DNA of 56,285 bases from Alloalcanivorax balearicus MACL04 (GTDB lineage Bacteria > Pseudomonadota > Gammaproteobacteria > Pseudomonadales > Alcanivoracaceae). The position numbers and the translations under genes are program-made. The notes beneath the pieces were generated by a model, which worked only from the letters and a program-made list of their open reading frames with translations, was not told where the DNA came from and did no database searches. Each line of letters starts with the position of its first letter. Positions within the stretch are counted from its first letter, which is position 1. The stretch covers positions 1-56,285 of the forward strand of contig NZ_ARXS01000030.1 of the NCBI RefSeq assembly GCF_025532145.1, given 5' to 3'. Below, in pieces: positions 17,959 through 27,153 of the stretch.

Positions 17959-19758
17959 TCAGGCCAACAGCATATCCGGGGACGGCGTTACCCGCATCAC
18001 TTCTTCCACCGTGGTGAACCCGGCGGCCACTTTCTGGGCGCCACTGATACGCAGAGGCTTCATGCCGCCCCGCACCGCCTCACGGGTAAGCGACTCGAGA
18101 TCGCCGCCACGATTGACCAGGCTTTTTACCGGCGCCGCCAGCGGCATGGCCTCATACACCCCCATGCGCCCCAGATAGCCGGTGCCCCGGCACTCCAGAC
18201 AGCCCACCGGCCGATACCAGCTTTCCGGCTGAGCCATCTTGAACGGCCGCACCAGTTCCCGCCAGGACGCCGCGTCCACCGCTTGCGGCGCCTTGCAATG
18301 CGGGCACAGGGTCCGCACCAACCGCTGGGCCATGACGCCGGTGACGGCGGCGGTGATCAGGTAAGGCGGCACACCGAGATCGGTGAGCCGCACAATCGAC
18401 GAAGGCGCGTCATTGGTGTGCAGGGTGGACAGCACCAGGTGGCCGGTCAGCGCCGCCTGGATTGCCATTTCCGCCGTGGCCAGATCGCGAATCTCGCCGA
18501 TCATGATGATGTCCGGGTCCTGCCGCAGCATCGCCCGCACCCCCTCGGCGAATCCGACGTCGATATTGGCCTGCACCTGCATCTGATTGAAGCTGGGTTC
18601 CACCATTTCGATGGGATCCTCGATGGTGCAGACATTGACCTCGCTGGTCGCCAGCTGCTTGAGCGTGGAATACAGGGTGGTGGTTTTACCGGAGCCGGTG
18701 GGCCCGGTGACGAAGACGATGCCGTGAGTGTGGCCGGTCATGGCCCGCCAGGCCTGGTGGTCCTCCTGGCTGAAGCCCATCTGCGCGAAGCTGCGCACCA
18801 GTACCTCCGGATCGAAGATCCGCATCACCATCTTCTCGCCAAAGGCGGTGGGCAACGTGGACAGCCGCAGCTCCACCTCATTGCCATCCGGTGTTTTGGT
18901 CTTGAGGCGCCCATCCTGAGGTTTGCGCTTCTCCGCCACGTTCAGCCGGGACAGGATCTTGAGGCGGCTGGTCACCGCCGCCATCACCGGCGCCGGCAAT
19001 TCATACACGTCGTGCAGGACGCCGTCGATACGAAAACGCATGCGCCCGGTATCCCGGCGCGGCTCCAGATGAATGTCGCTGGCGCGCTGGGAAAAGGCGT
19101 ACTGAAGGATCCAGTCGACGATGTTGACGATGTGCTGGTCATCAGCGTCCGGGCGACCGCGACCGACTTCCAGCAACTGCTCGAAATTGGTGATATCCGT
19201 GCCGCCTTGTCCACCGGAGCGGCGAGCCCCGGCGATGGAGCGGCTGAGATTGTAGAACTCGATGCGATAGCGGCGCAGTGCCTCCGGGTTCGCCAGTACC
19301 ACCCGCACCGCCCGGTCCCCCAGCACCTGCTGCAGGTCCTCACGCCAGTCCAGCCGATAGGGCTGATCGCAGCCCACCACCACCGTATCCGCCGACACCT
19401 CCAGGGCCAGGATGCCGTGGCGTTCGGCGAAGGCGTAGCTCATCACTTCGGTGACCCGGTCCACTTCCACCTTGAGCGGGTCGATGTGATACAGGCTCAG
19501 ACCGCTTTTTTTTGCCAGCCAGGCGGTGAGTACATCGATATCGAGAAGGGTGTGCTCATTCTGGCGGTCGGCCAGCCGATATTTCGCCACCACCTGCAGC
19601 GGATGCCAGCTCTGTTCACTGCTTTCCCGCGGCGTGGTGGAGATCACATTGTAGTCTTCCCGGGTCACGCGCTGCTCTTCGAGCAGTTCACGCATGATCC
19701 AGCGAACATCCAGCTCGAACGCCCGGACTGGACGAGCCGTGGTGGTGACACCGATCAC
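17959..19758 (-). CDS. orphan GspE/PulE/PilB-type secretion ATPase
   Basis: A 599-residue ATPase of the type II secretion/type IV pilus family. It has an N-terminal GspE-N-like domain (about residues 50-170) and an N2 segment (SDIHLEPRRDTGRMRFRIDG). Walker A is GPTGSGKT (352-359), the Asp/Glu-rich Walker B region is DPDIIMIGEIRD, and a zinc-binding pair is CPHC ... CLEC. All catalytic elements look intact. No other secretion or pilus gene is in the window, so its partner machine is elsewhere or unknown. The start is uncertain: I prefer GTG at 19758 (GGGGG five bases upstream) over a TTG four codons earlier. It is divergent from the phosphate operon. Confidence 0.82.
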   Translation of the reverse strand: MIGVTTTARPVRAFELDVRWIMRELLEEQRVTREDYNVISTTPRESSEQSWHPLQVVAKYRLADRQNEHTLLDIDVLTAWLAKKSGLSLYHIDPLKVEVDRVTEVMSYAFAERHGILALEVSADTVVVGCDQPYRLDWREDLQQVLGDRAVRVVLANPEALRRYRIEFYNLSRSIAGARRSGGQGGTDITNFEQLLEVGRGRPDADDQHIVNIVDWILQYAFSQRASDIHLEPRRDTGRMRFRIDGVLHDVYELPAPVMAAVTSRLKILSRLNVAEKRKPQDGRLKTKTPDGNEVELRLSTLPTAFGEKMVMRIFDPEVLVRSFAQMGFSQEDHQAWRAMTGHTHGIVFVTGPTGSGKTTTLYSTLKQLATSEVNVCTIEDPIEMVEPSFNQMQVQANIDVGFAEGVRAMLRQDPDIIMIGEIRDLATAEMAIQAALTGHLVLSTLHTNDAPSSIVRLTDLGVPPYLITAAVTGVMAQRLVRTLCPHCKAPQAVDAASWRELVRPFKMAQPESWYRPVGCLECRGTGYLGRMGVYEAMPLAAPVKSLVNRGGDLESLTREAVRGGMKPLRISGAQKVAAGFTTVEEVMRVTPSPDMLLA

Positions 19759-19811
19759 TACTACCCCCAAAAGCCCATTTTTTAATTAAGAAGATACTAT
19801 CACCCTTCAGA

Positions 19812-19845
19812 GGAATAGGCAGCGGCACTTCATGGAATAGGCAGC
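19812..19845. repeat. direct repeat of a 12-bp word upstream of the DUF47-pit operon
   Basis: The word GGAATAGGCAGC occurs at 19812-19823 and again at 19834-19845, 22 bases apart, that is about two helical turns. The second copy overlaps the proposed -35 element, so the pair could be a binding site for an unknown regulator. Confidence 0.5.
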
Positions 19846-19866
19846 AGCGACGGTATCTACTATACT
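19838..19866 (+). promoter_or_regulatory. probable sigma-70 promoter for DUF47-pit
   Basis: A TAGGCA (-35), 17-base spacer and TATACT (-10) lie 39 bases upstream of the DUF47 start codon. Transcription should begin around 19873. Four of six -35 bases and five of six -10 bases fit the consensus. Confidence 0.5.
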
Positions 19867-19879
19867 CGCGCCCACTTCA

Positions 19880-19897
19880 GTGACGATTCCGTGACAG
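19880..19897 (-). promoter_or_regulatory. candidate Pho box (PhoB site)
   Basis: Read on the minus strand, two GTCAC-containing half-sites are spaced 11 bases apart. The first, CTGTCAC, is nearly consensus; the second, TCGTCAC, matches five of seven. It lies between the predicted transcription start and the ATG of the DUF47 gene, where binding would repress. It is a single-site visual match, so confidence is limited. Confidence 0.45.
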
Positions 19898-19904
19898 GGT
19901 CCCT

Positions 19905-20585
19905 ATGTCCTTTGGCAGCTCCATTGCCGGCCTTTTTGGCCGATCGCCGATACGCCCCCTGCAAAAGCATTACGACACCGTGCACGATTGCGCTTTGGGC
20001 CTGGGCGATTTCTTCTCCGCGGTCCGCGACGGCGATTGGGAGCGCGCCCGCGAAGCCCGCCAGCGCATCGCCCAATTGGAAAACCAGGCCGACGAGCTGA
20101 AGAAAGAGTTCCGCCTCAATCTGCCAAAAAGCCTGTTTCTGCCGGTGCCCCGCTCCGATCTGCTGGAACTGGTCAGCGTGCAGGACAAGGTGGCCAACAA
20201 GGCCAAGGACATCGCCGGCCTCATGCTCGGCCGGCAAATGACGCTCCCCCCCAGCCTCGCCGATAGCATGACCGACTATCTGCAAGGCGCCATCGATACT
20301 TCCGCCCAAGCCAAGAAGGCCATCAATGAACTGGACGAACTGGTGGAAACCGGCTTCAGCGGCCGGGAAATCCGTCTGGTGGAAGAGCTCATCGAGGAAC
20401 TGGATCGCCTGGAACGGGCCAACGACGACCAGCAGGTGCAGATCCGCGCCCAGCTGTTCAAATTGGAATCCGGCTTGCCTCCGGTGGATGTGATGTTCCT
20501 ATACAAGATCATCGACTGGATCGGTGACCTGGCCGACCGCGCCCAAAAGGTCGGCGGCCATCTTCAATTGTTGCTTGCCCGCTAG
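19905..20585 (+). CDS. DUF47/TIGR00153 PhoU-like protein
   Basis: A 226-residue, mostly helical cytosolic protein of the DUF47 (PhoU-fold) family. Typical stretches are SPIRPLQKHYDTVHDCA near the N-terminus, LFLPVPRSDLLELVSVQDKVANKAKDIAGL in the middle and PPVDVMFLYKIIDWIGDLADRAQKVG at the end. Members are nearly always encoded directly before a low-affinity phosphate permease, as here (27-base gap to pitA), and are thought to regulate it. No enzymatic motif is seen. Confidence 0.9.
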   Translation: MSFGSSIAGLFGRSPIRPLQKHYDTVHDCALGLGDFFSAVRDGDWERAREARQRIAQLENQADELKKEFRLNLPKSLFLPVPRSDLLELVSVQDKVANKAKDIAGLMLGRQMTLPPSLADSMTDYLQGAIDTSAQAKKAINELDELVETGFSGREIRLVEELIEELDRLERANDDQQVQIRAQLFKLESGLPPVDVMFLYKIIDWIGDLADRAQKVGGHLQLLLAR

Positions 20586-20612
20586 GGTCCGGCAGACCAG
20601 CAGAGGTTCCCT

Positions 20613-21881
20613 ATGGAGTGGATGCTCGAACACAGCACCCTGATGCTGCTCATTGCCGGCGGCGCCGGTTTCTTCATGGCCCTGGGCGTGGGCGCCAATG
20701 ACGTTGCCAATGCCATGGGCACGTCGGTGGGCGCGCGGGCCCTCACCGTCAAACAGGCGGTTCTGATCGCCATTGTTTTCGAGTTCGCCGGGGCCTACTT
20801 GGCTGGCGGTGAAGTCACCGCCACCATCCGCAAAGGCATCATTGATGCCGAGGTCTTCAACCAGACACCTCATTATCTGATCTACGGCATGCTCTCCGCC
20901 CTGCTCGCCGCCGGTATCTGGCTGGTGGTGGCCTCCTGGGCCGGCTGGCCGGTATCGACCACCCACTCCATCGTCGGCGCCATCGTTGGCTTCGCCGCGG
21001 TCGGCGTCGGCATGGATGCGGTCCATTGGGGGCAGGTGGGCTCCATTGTCGCCAGTTGGGTGACCTCGCCGTTGCTGGCGGGCTTCCTGTCCTTCGCCCT
21101 GATAAAGAGCGTGCAGAAACTGGTTCTCAACCATGACGACCCGTTCCAGCGGGCCAAGAAAGTGGTGCCGTTCTACATGTTCCTGGTGGGCTTCGTGATC
21201 ACCAAGGTCACCCTGGTCAAAGGCCTCAAGCACGTCGGTCTGGAAATGAGTTTTGGTTCCAGCAGCCTGTGGGCCGTCGCCGGCGGGCTGGTGGTGGCGG
21301 GCCTGGGAGTCCTGTTTCTGAACCGGATTCATCCGGACCCGGAGGCCGACAAGGATTTTCGCTTCAGTTCCGTGGAGCGGGTCTTCGCGGTACTGATGAT
21401 TTTTACTGCCTGCGCCATGGCGTTCGCCCACGGTTCCAACGATGTGGCCAACGCGGTGGGCCCGCTGGCGGCGATCAGCAGCGTGCTGGCCAACGGCGGT
21501 GTGATTGGCAAGGAGTCGATCATCCCCGGCTGGATTCTGCTGGTGGGCGCCATGGGCATCGTCTTCGGCCTGGCGGTACTCGGTGCGCGGGTGATGGCCA
21601 CCGTGGGCACCAAAATCACCGAGCTGACCCCGAGCCGCGGCTTCGCCGCCGAACTGGGCGCCGCCACCACCGTGGTGCTGGCCTCCGGCACCGGCCTGCC
21701 CATCTCCACCACCCACACCCTGGTGGGCGCGGTGCTCGGTGTCGGCATGGCACGCGGCATCGGCTCGCTCAATCTGCGCGTAATCAGCACCATCTTCACC
21801 TCCTGGATCGTCACCCTGCCCGCCGGGGCATTGTTGTCGATCCTGTTCTTCTATTTCTTCAAGGGCCTCTTCGGGGCGTGA
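20613..21881 (+). CDS. pitA: inorganic phosphate permease, PiT family
   Basis: A proton- or sodium-coupled phosphate transporter in the inner membrane. It has 422 residues and about ten to eleven helices arranged as two inverted PD001131-type repeats: GANDVANAMGTSVGARALT near residue 30 and GSNDVANAVGPLAAI in the second half, each followed by a W/G-x-PxSTTH motif. It is co-transcribed with the DUF47 gene. The gene is followed by an inverted repeat instead of a clear terminator. Confidence 0.95.
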   Translation: MEWMLEHSTLMLLIAGGAGFFMALGVGANDVANAMGTSVGARALTVKQAVLIAIVFEFAGAYLAGGEVTATIRKGIIDAEVFNQTPHYLIYGMLSALLAAGIWLVVASWAGWPVSTTHSIVGAIVGFAAVGVGMDAVHWGQVGSIVASWVTSPLLAGFLSFALIKSVQKLVLNHDDPFQRAKKVVPFYMFLVGFVITKVTLVKGLKHVGLEMSFGSSSLWAVAGGLVVAGLGVLFLNRIHPDPEADKDFRFSSVERVFAVLMIFTACAMAFAHGSNDVANAVGPLAAISSVLANGGVIGKESIIPGWILLVGAMGIVFGLAVLGARVMATVGTKITELTPSRGFAAELGAATTVVLASGTGLPISTTHTLVGAVLGVGMARGIGSLNLRVISTIFTSWIVTLPAGALLSILFFYFFKGLFGA

Positions 21882-21887
21882 ATTCGC

Positions 21888-21973
21888 TTACACGCCAGCA
21901 CGCAAACACGCTAATTCGCCTCGAGGTCGGCGATCAGGTTTTAGGGGTTAGCGTGCAAGCGTGTTGCGTGTAA
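21888..21973. repeat. imperfect inverted repeat between pitA and argA
   Basis: The left arm 21888-21914 and right arm 21948-21973 are reverse complements at their ends (TTACACGC ... CACGCTAA) with a few central mismatches; a 33-base loop lies between. Both arms are made of stuttered ACACGC/GCGTG words, and the right arm continues as GTAAGCGTGC. It could act as a weak transcription barrier after pitA. No T-run follows. Confidence 0.65.
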
Positions 21974-22049
21974 GCGTGCTTCGCCCCCTGGCGCCGCCCC
22001 GGCGGCGCTGGCTATACTGGCCCATCCCCTTGATTGGCCGAGAAAAACC

Positions 22050-23360
22050 GTGAGTACTACCGACCAGGTGAACTGGTTCCGCAACTCCTCTCCCTACATC
22101 AACGCGCATCGCGGCCGCACTTTCGTGGTGATGATGACCGGCGAGGTCCTGGACAGTCCGTTACTGCCTTCCCTGGTGCATGACCTGGCGCTGCTCAACA
22201 CCCTTGGTGTTCGTCTGGTCCTGGTCCACGGGGCCCGGCCGCAGATCAGCCGGCGCCTTCATGCCGCCGGCCTGGAAACCCATTTCGAGCACCACACCCG
22301 GATCACCGACAGCGCCGCGCTGGAGGCGGTGATCGCCGCGGTGGGCGCACTGCGGCTGAAGCTGGAAGGCCTGTTCTCCATGGGGCTGGCGAACACCCCC
22401 ATGCACAATGCCTCGATCCAGCTGATCAGCGGCAACTTTGTCATCGCCAAACCCAAGGGGGTGCGCGATGGATTTGACTACCAGCACACCGGCGAGGTGC
22501 GCCGCATCGAGGTGGGACCGATCCGTCGGCAAGTGGACGCCGGCAACGTGGTGCTGCTGTCACCTCTGGGCAGTTCCCCCACCGGCGAGCTGTTCAACCT
22601 GAATGCGGAGGAAGTGGCCTCCACCGCCGCCATCGCCCTGGCCGCCGACAAGCTGATCGTACTGGGCGATGGCGTTCGCATCGACGATGAGCAACAACGC
22701 ATACTGCGCGAACTGACCCCGCAGGAAGCCGGGCGCCTGCTCGCCGACCAGCGCCTGCAGGACAGCGCCCTGGAACGGCATCTTACCGCTGCCTGTCACG
22801 CCGCCAGCAACGGTGTGGCACGTGCTCACCTGCTGGACGCCGGCGACGACGGCGTGCTGCTGAAAGAGCTGTTCACCCGTGACGGCTGCGGCACCATGGT
22901 CACGCGGGAGACTTACGAAACCCTGCGCGGCGCCCGCATCGAGGATGTCGGCGGCGTACTGGAACTGATCTCCCCGCTGGAGGCGGACGGCACCCTGGTG
23001 CGCCGCTCCCGGGAGCTGCTGGAAAGCGAGATACAACGCTTCCTGATCATCGAGCGGGACGGCATGGTGATCGCCTGCGCGGCGCTCTATCCCTTCCCCG
23101 ATGAAAAAGTGGGCGAGCTGGCCTGCGTCGCCGTGCATCCGCAGTACCGCAGTGGCGAGCGCGGCATTCAGTTGTTGCGGCAATTGGAGCGGCGGGCGCG
23201 GGAGCAGGGCCTGGAACGGCTGTTCGTGCTCACCACCCATACCGCCCATTGGTTCCAGGAGCAGGGGTTCCAGCCGGCGGATGTGCACAGCCTGCCGGCG
23301 CAACGGCAGCAGCTGTACAACTGGCAGCGCAATTCCAAGGTGTTCGTCAAGACGCTCTGA
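22050..23360 (+). CDS. argA: N-acetylglutamate synthase
   Basis: First step of arginine synthesis: acetyl-CoA plus glutamate gives N-acetylglutamate. It has 436 residues. The N-terminal ~290 residues are an amino-acid-kinase fold with LVLVHGARPQISRRL, and the C-terminal ~140 are a GNAT acetyltransferase (AALYPFPDEKVGELACVAVH, RSGERGIQLLRQLERRA). The start is GTG, giving MSTTDQVNWFRNSSPYIN as in proteobacterial ArgA. It is followed after two bases by the FFLEELY-motif gene. Feedback inhibition by arginine is expected from the family. Confidence 0.95.
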   Translation: MSTTDQVNWFRNSSPYINAHRGRTFVVMMTGEVLDSPLLPSLVHDLALLNTLGVRLVLVHGARPQISRRLHAAGLETHFEHHTRITDSAALEAVIAAVGALRLKLEGLFSMGLANTPMHNASIQLISGNFVIAKPKGVRDGFDYQHTGEVRRIEVGPIRRQVDAGNVVLLSPLGSSPTGELFNLNAEEVASTAAIALAADKLIVLGDGVRIDDEQQRILRELTPQEAGRLLADQRLQDSALERHLTAACHAASNGVARAHLLDAGDDGVLLKELFTRDGCGTMVTRETYETLRGARIEDVGGVLELISPLEADGTLVRRSRELLESEIQRFLIIERDGMVIACAALYPFPDEKVGELACVAVHPQYRSGERGIQLLRQLERRAREQGLERLFVLTTHTAHWFQEQGFQPADVHSLPAQRQQLYNWQRNSKVFVKTL

Positions 23361-23362
23361 CC

Positions 23363-24103
23363 ATGCCCAGTCCCCGGACCTCCGCCACCGGCACCGCGCC
23401 CGACAGCGCCGGCCTTCGCCTGCGCCATTTTCTGGAGCGTTTTTTCCAGCTGCACCAGCATGGCGATGACGCGGTGTTCCTGGCCCGCCTGCAACGGCTG
23501 CGGGCCACTCAGCGGCAGCGACTTGCCGATACCCACGCTGACCTGCTCGCCAATCAACAGCTGCAACCGGCTCTGACTTTCCTGCTGGATGACGTCTACG
23601 GCGGTAAGGATCTGCTGCCGGTGGCCACCGAGATTCGCCGCGCCCTGCCCAAGGCGCTGAAATTGCTGCCCGACCGGGTCATGGCCACCTCCGCCCTGGC
23701 CCTGGAAGCGGCGATTCTCACCCAGGAACTGGATGAGGCCCTGGTCCAGACACTGGGGGCGCGATTGGATCAGCCACTGGATCAGGCCGACTATGCCGAC
23801 GGCTACCGCGATCTCGGCGACGACGGAGCGCGCCGGCAACAGATCACGCTGGTGGCGGAACTGGGGCCCCGGCTGGACCGCTACATCCGCTCACGCACCC
23901 TGCGGACCACCTTCCGGCTGGTGCGCAAACCCGCTCATGCGGCGGGCTTCTCGAACCTGTATGATTTCATCGACCGCAGTTTCCGGGTAATGAAACCGGT
24001 GCCCAGCGTGACCGCCCTGCTCGAGCGCGTGGCGGCCCGCGAGGACGCGATCATGACGCGCCTGTTCGCCCGGCACCCTTTTCCGTTCAAGGACATCCCA
24101 TGA
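23363..24103 (+). CDS. FFLEELY-motif protein, function unknown
   Basis: A 246-residue soluble protein, helix-rich with many Arg and Leu. The segment [12 protein letters not shown] (around residues 73-84) corresponds to the motif after which FFLEELY proteins are named. It also has [28 protein letters not shown] near the start as two shorter conserved blocks, and [12 protein letters not shown] late in the sequence. There is no signal peptide, membrane helix or catalytic motif. It sits between argA (2-base gap) and ubiE (4-base overlap), so it is made with the ubiquinone genes. The longer frame that begins inside argA was rejected. Confidence 0.75.
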   Translation: MPSPRTSATGTAPDSAGLRLRHFLERFFQLHQHGDDAVFLARLQRLRATQRQRLADTHADLLANQQLQPALTFLLDDVYGGKDLLPVATEIRRALPKALKLLPDRVMATSALALEAAILTQELDEALVQTLGARLDQPLDQADYADGYRDLGDDGARRQQITLVAELGPRLDRYIRSRTLRTTFRLVRKPAHAAGFSNLYDFIDRSFRVMKPVPSVTALLERVAAREDAIMTRLFARHPFPFKDIP

Positions 24104-24858
24104 CCGACGCCAACGACGACAAAGTAACCCACTTCGGCTACCAGCAGGTTCCCTGGCAGGAAAAACAGCAGCGGGTGGCGGGCGTGTTCCGTTCGGTGGC
24201 GGCCAAGTACGACGTCATGAACGATCTGATTTCATTGGGGAGCCACCGTATCCTCAAACGCATGACCATCGAACTGGCCGGGGTGCGCCCGGGCCAGCGG
24301 GTCCTTGATCTGGCCGGCGGCACCGGCGATCTGGCGATCAAATTCTCCCGTCTGGCTGGCGAAACCGGCCAGGTGGTACTGGCCGACATCAATGACGCCA
24401 TGTTGGCGGTGGGCCGGGACCGGCTCTACGACGCGGGTTGCGGGCACAACACACAAGTGGCCCAGGTCAATGGTGAGCGCCTTCCTTTCGCCGACAATAG
24501 CTTCCACTGCGTGACCATCGCCTTTGGCCTGCGCAACATCACCGACAAGGACGCGGCCCTGCGCTCCATGCTTCGCGTGCTCAAACCCGGTGGCCGTCTG
24601 CTGGTACTGGAGTTCTCGCAGCCGGTGAACAAGCCCTTCGCCAAGCTGTATGACCTGTACTCCTTCGCGGTCTGGCCGCGGCTGGGCAAACTGGTGGTCA
24701 ATGACGCCGACAGTTATCAGTACCTGGCCGAGTCGATCCGCATGCATCCGGACCAGGACACTTTACAGGGCATGATGGACGAGGCCGGCTTCGTGCGTAC
24801 CGAATACTTCAACATGATCGGCGGCGTGGTGGCCCTGCACCGGGGGTTCAAAGCCTGA
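24100..24858 (+). CDS. ubiE: ubiquinone/menaquinone C-methyltransferase
   Basis: A SAM-dependent methyltransferase that adds the C-methyl group in ubiquinone synthesis. It has 252 residues. The SAM site is [15 protein letters not shown], with [10 protein letters not shown], the family signature [14 protein letters not shown] near the N-terminus and [14 protein letters not shown]. The start overlaps the FFLEELY gene by four bases and the end overlaps ubiJ by one base (TGATG), as expected of the ubiE-ubiJ-ubiB operon. Confidence 0.97.
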   Translation: MTDANDDKVTHFGYQQVPWQEKQQRVAGVFRSVAAKYDVMNDLISLGSHRILKRMTIELAGVRPGQRVLDLAGGTGDLAIKFSRLAGETGQVVLADINDAMLAVGRDRLYDAGCGHNTQVAQVNGERLPFADNSFHCVTIAFGLRNITDKDAALRSMLRVLKPGGRLLVLEFSQPVNKPFAKLYDLYSFAVWPRLGKLVVNDADSYQYLAESIRMHPDQDTLQGMMDEAGFVRTEYFNMIGGVVALHRGFKA

Positions 24859-25487
24859 TGTCGGATCCCGGACTGCTCTCCACCACCGCCGTAGCCGCCC
24901 TGGAGCGGGCCATCAACACGGCATTGCGCGGCGATCCGGTAACCGCCGCCGCGCTCCGCCAGCATGCCGGCCGGTTGCTGGCGGTACACAGCACTTTGCC
25001 GCGCACCTCGGTGTTTCTGCTGATCGTGGAGGACGGCGTCGAGCTGTACCTGCGCAGCGAAGCGGCGGCGGACGTCAGCGTCACCGGCAATCCGGTGGAT
25101 CTGGCCGCGCTGCTGCTGGACTGGAAACGCCAGCCCAGCGCCATCGGCGGCCCGGTTCGCATCGAGGGCAATCGCGAGTTGCTGCAGTCCCTGCGCGAGC
25201 TGGCCCGCGACCTGCAACTGGACTGGGGCGCCATGCTGGAACCGGCGCTTGGCGGTGAATTGGCGCAGACTCTGCACCAGGGCGCCATGCGCCTGGGCGG
25301 CTGGGCCCGTGAGGCGTTTCGCCGCATCGGCGACCAGGTGGGCGACTACCTGGGCAACGAATCCGGCCTGCTGGCGCTGCGCCGGGAAGTGTACGAGTTC
25401 TACCAGGACGTGGATGAGCTGCGCGGTGATGTGGACCGCCTGGAAGCCCGCGTTCAGCGTTTGTTATCAAGGAGTTCCACGCCCTGA
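24858..25487 (+). CDS. ubiJ: ubiquinone biosynthesis accessory factor UbiJ (SCP2 domain)
   Basis: A 209-residue lipid-binding accessory protein of the cytosolic Ubi complex, thought to present polyprenyl intermediates to the enzymes. The N-terminal ~110 residues resemble an SCP2 sterol-carrier fold. The C-terminus is a predicted coiled coil (EVYEFYQDVDELRGDVDRLEARVQ pattern). Identity rests largely on its place between ubiE and ubiB, sharing one base with each. Confidence 0.9.
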   Translation: MSDPGLLSTTAVAALERAINTALRGDPVTAAALRQHAGRLLAVHSTLPRTSVFLLIVEDGVELYLRSEAAADVSVTGNPVDLAALLLDWKRQPSAIGGPVRIEGNRELLQSLRELARDLQLDWGAMLEPALGGELAQTLHQGAMRLGGWAREAFRRIGDQVGDYLGNESGLLALRREVYEFYQDVDELRGDVDRLEARVQRLLSRSSTP

Positions 25488-27103
25488 TGCCACCGTTTGC
25501 CCGTTTGTTCTCGGTCGCCCTGGTGGTGTGCCGCTATCGTCTGCTGTCCCTGCTTCCGGCGCATCCCATTCGCCCGTTGCTGGTCTTTCTGCAGTATCTG
25601 GTGCCAACCAGCTGGCGCGGTACCGGCGACCTCAGTGAAGGCGAACGTCTGCGTCTGGCGCTGGAGGAGTTGGGGCCGATCTTCATCAAGTTCGGCCAGT
25701 TGATGGCCACGCGCCGGGACCTTCTGCCACCGGACTGGACCGACTCCCTGGCCCGTCTGCAGGATCAGGTAGCGCCCTTCGATGGCGGTGAAGCCCGGCA
25801 AAAGGTCCAGGCCAACCTGCCCAAACCCTTTGATCAGGTGTTCGCCACCTTCGACGAGCGGCCGTTGGCCGCCGCCTCGGTGGCCCAGGTGCATCCGGCC
25901 ACCTTGCTGGATGGCCGTGAGGTGGTGGTCAAGGTGCTGCGCCCCGGTGTCGAAATGAGGGTGGAGCGGGACCTGCGGGTGATGGGCTTCGGCGCCCGGA
26001 TACTGGAGAAACTCTGGGCCGATTCCCGCTATTTCCACCCGGTGCGGGTGGTGCGCGATTACCAGTCCGTGATCCGTGGCGAACTGGACCTGGAGCAGGA
26101 AGCCAGTAACAGCGAGACCATGCGCCGGCATTTCCTGTTCAGTTCCCTGCTGCACATCCCGGAAGTGCACCTGGATGTGTCCTCCCGTCAGGTGATGATC
26201 TCCGATCGCATTTACGGTATCCCAGTCAACGATATCGAGCGCATCAAGGCCGCCGGTATCGACCCTCGGGCCCTGGCCGAACGCGGTGTGGAAATCTTCT
26301 TCGCCCAGGTGTTCCGGCACAATTTCTTCCATGCCGACATGCACCCGGGCAATATTTTCGTCAATCCGGCCAACCCGGATCTGCCCCAATATATGGCGGT
26401 GGACTGCGCCATTGCCGGACGTCTGTCCCGCCATGACCTCAACGTGCTGGGGCGCATGGTACTGGCGGTGATGCGCGAGGATTACCCGATGCTGGTGGAT
26501 CTGGTGATCCGGGCGGGATGGAGCAACGCCCCGATCGATCGCCACCGTTTCGAGCAGGAGGCCACCCAACTGCTGGCGCCGGTACGCTCCGCCTCCCTGG
26601 AACAGCTGGAATTCGCCCCGTTGATCCTGCGCCTGTTTGATCTGGCCCGGGAATATCATATCGAGGCGCCGGTACAATATGTGCTGTTGATGAAGACCCT
26701 GGTGCATATCGAGGGGCTGGGCCGCAGCATTTACCCGCAACTGGATATCTGGACCGTGGGACGGCCGTTGCTGGAAGCGTGGATGATGGAGGAATACGGC
26801 CCGGCCGCCACCCTCAACAAACTGCGCAATCGGCTGCCGGAATGGACCGCTCAATTGCCGGAAATGCCCGATCTGCTGCGTGACGCCCTGGAGAATCTGC
26901 GCGATCACCCGCAACGGCAACGGGACATGGAATTCCGCCTGGCACTAAACTTGCGACGCAATCGGCGCCGCGCCCTGGCAGGTATCGGCGGGGTGGCGCT
27001 GGGTCTGCTGGCCGGCATTGACGCGCTGCTGGTTGGCAGTGGCTGGGCCTGGCCCCTGGGCGGTGCCGGCGCCGTGTTGCTGGCGTGGTCGTTGCGCGCG
27101 TAG
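25487..27103 (+). CDS. ubiB: ubiquinone biosynthesis regulatory ATPase/kinase-like protein
   Basis: An ABC1/ADCK-family atypical kinase needed for coenzyme Q synthesis. It has 538 residues. The family KxGQ motif appears as FIKFGQLMATRRDLLPPDW, the A-rich loop as AAASVAQVHPA, and the catalytic loop as FFHADMHPGNIFV with VDCAIAG as the metal-binding Asp region. Two C-terminal hydrophobic segments (last ~50 residues) anchor it in the inner membrane. It starts one base into the ubiJ stop. Confidence 0.96.
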   Translation: MPPFARLFSVALVVCRYRLLSLLPAHPIRPLLVFLQYLVPTSWRGTGDLSEGERLRLALEELGPIFIKFGQLMATRRDLLPPDWTDSLARLQDQVAPFDGGEARQKVQANLPKPFDQVFATFDERPLAAASVAQVHPATLLDGREVVVKVLRPGVEMRVERDLRVMGFGARILEKLWADSRYFHPVRVVRDYQSVIRGELDLEQEASNSETMRRHFLFSSLLHIPEVHLDVSSRQVMISDRIYGIPVNDIERIKAAGIDPRALAERGVEIFFAQVFRHNFFHADMHPGNIFVNPANPDLPQYMAVDCAIAGRLSRHDLNVLGRMVLAVMREDYPMLVDLVIRAGWSNAPIDRHRFEQEATQLLAPVRSASLEQLEFAPLILRLFDLAREYHIEAPVQYVLLMKTLVHIEGLGRSIYPQLDIWTVGRPLLEAWMMEEYGPAATLNKLRNRLPEWTAQLPEMPDLLRDALENLRDHPQRQRDMEFRLALNLRRNRRRALAGIGGVALGLLAGIDALLVGSGWAWPLGGAGAVLLAWSLRA

Positions 27104-27153
27104 GTGAACCGGCCCGTACTTTGCTACACTGACGGGCCTGCACGGGAGACACC

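Noticed and set aside
17938-19785. 615-residue forward open frame opposite the GspE-like gene
   Set aside because: The composition is typical of an antisense shadow (His, Arg, Gly, Gln); the ATPase motifs are on the other strand.
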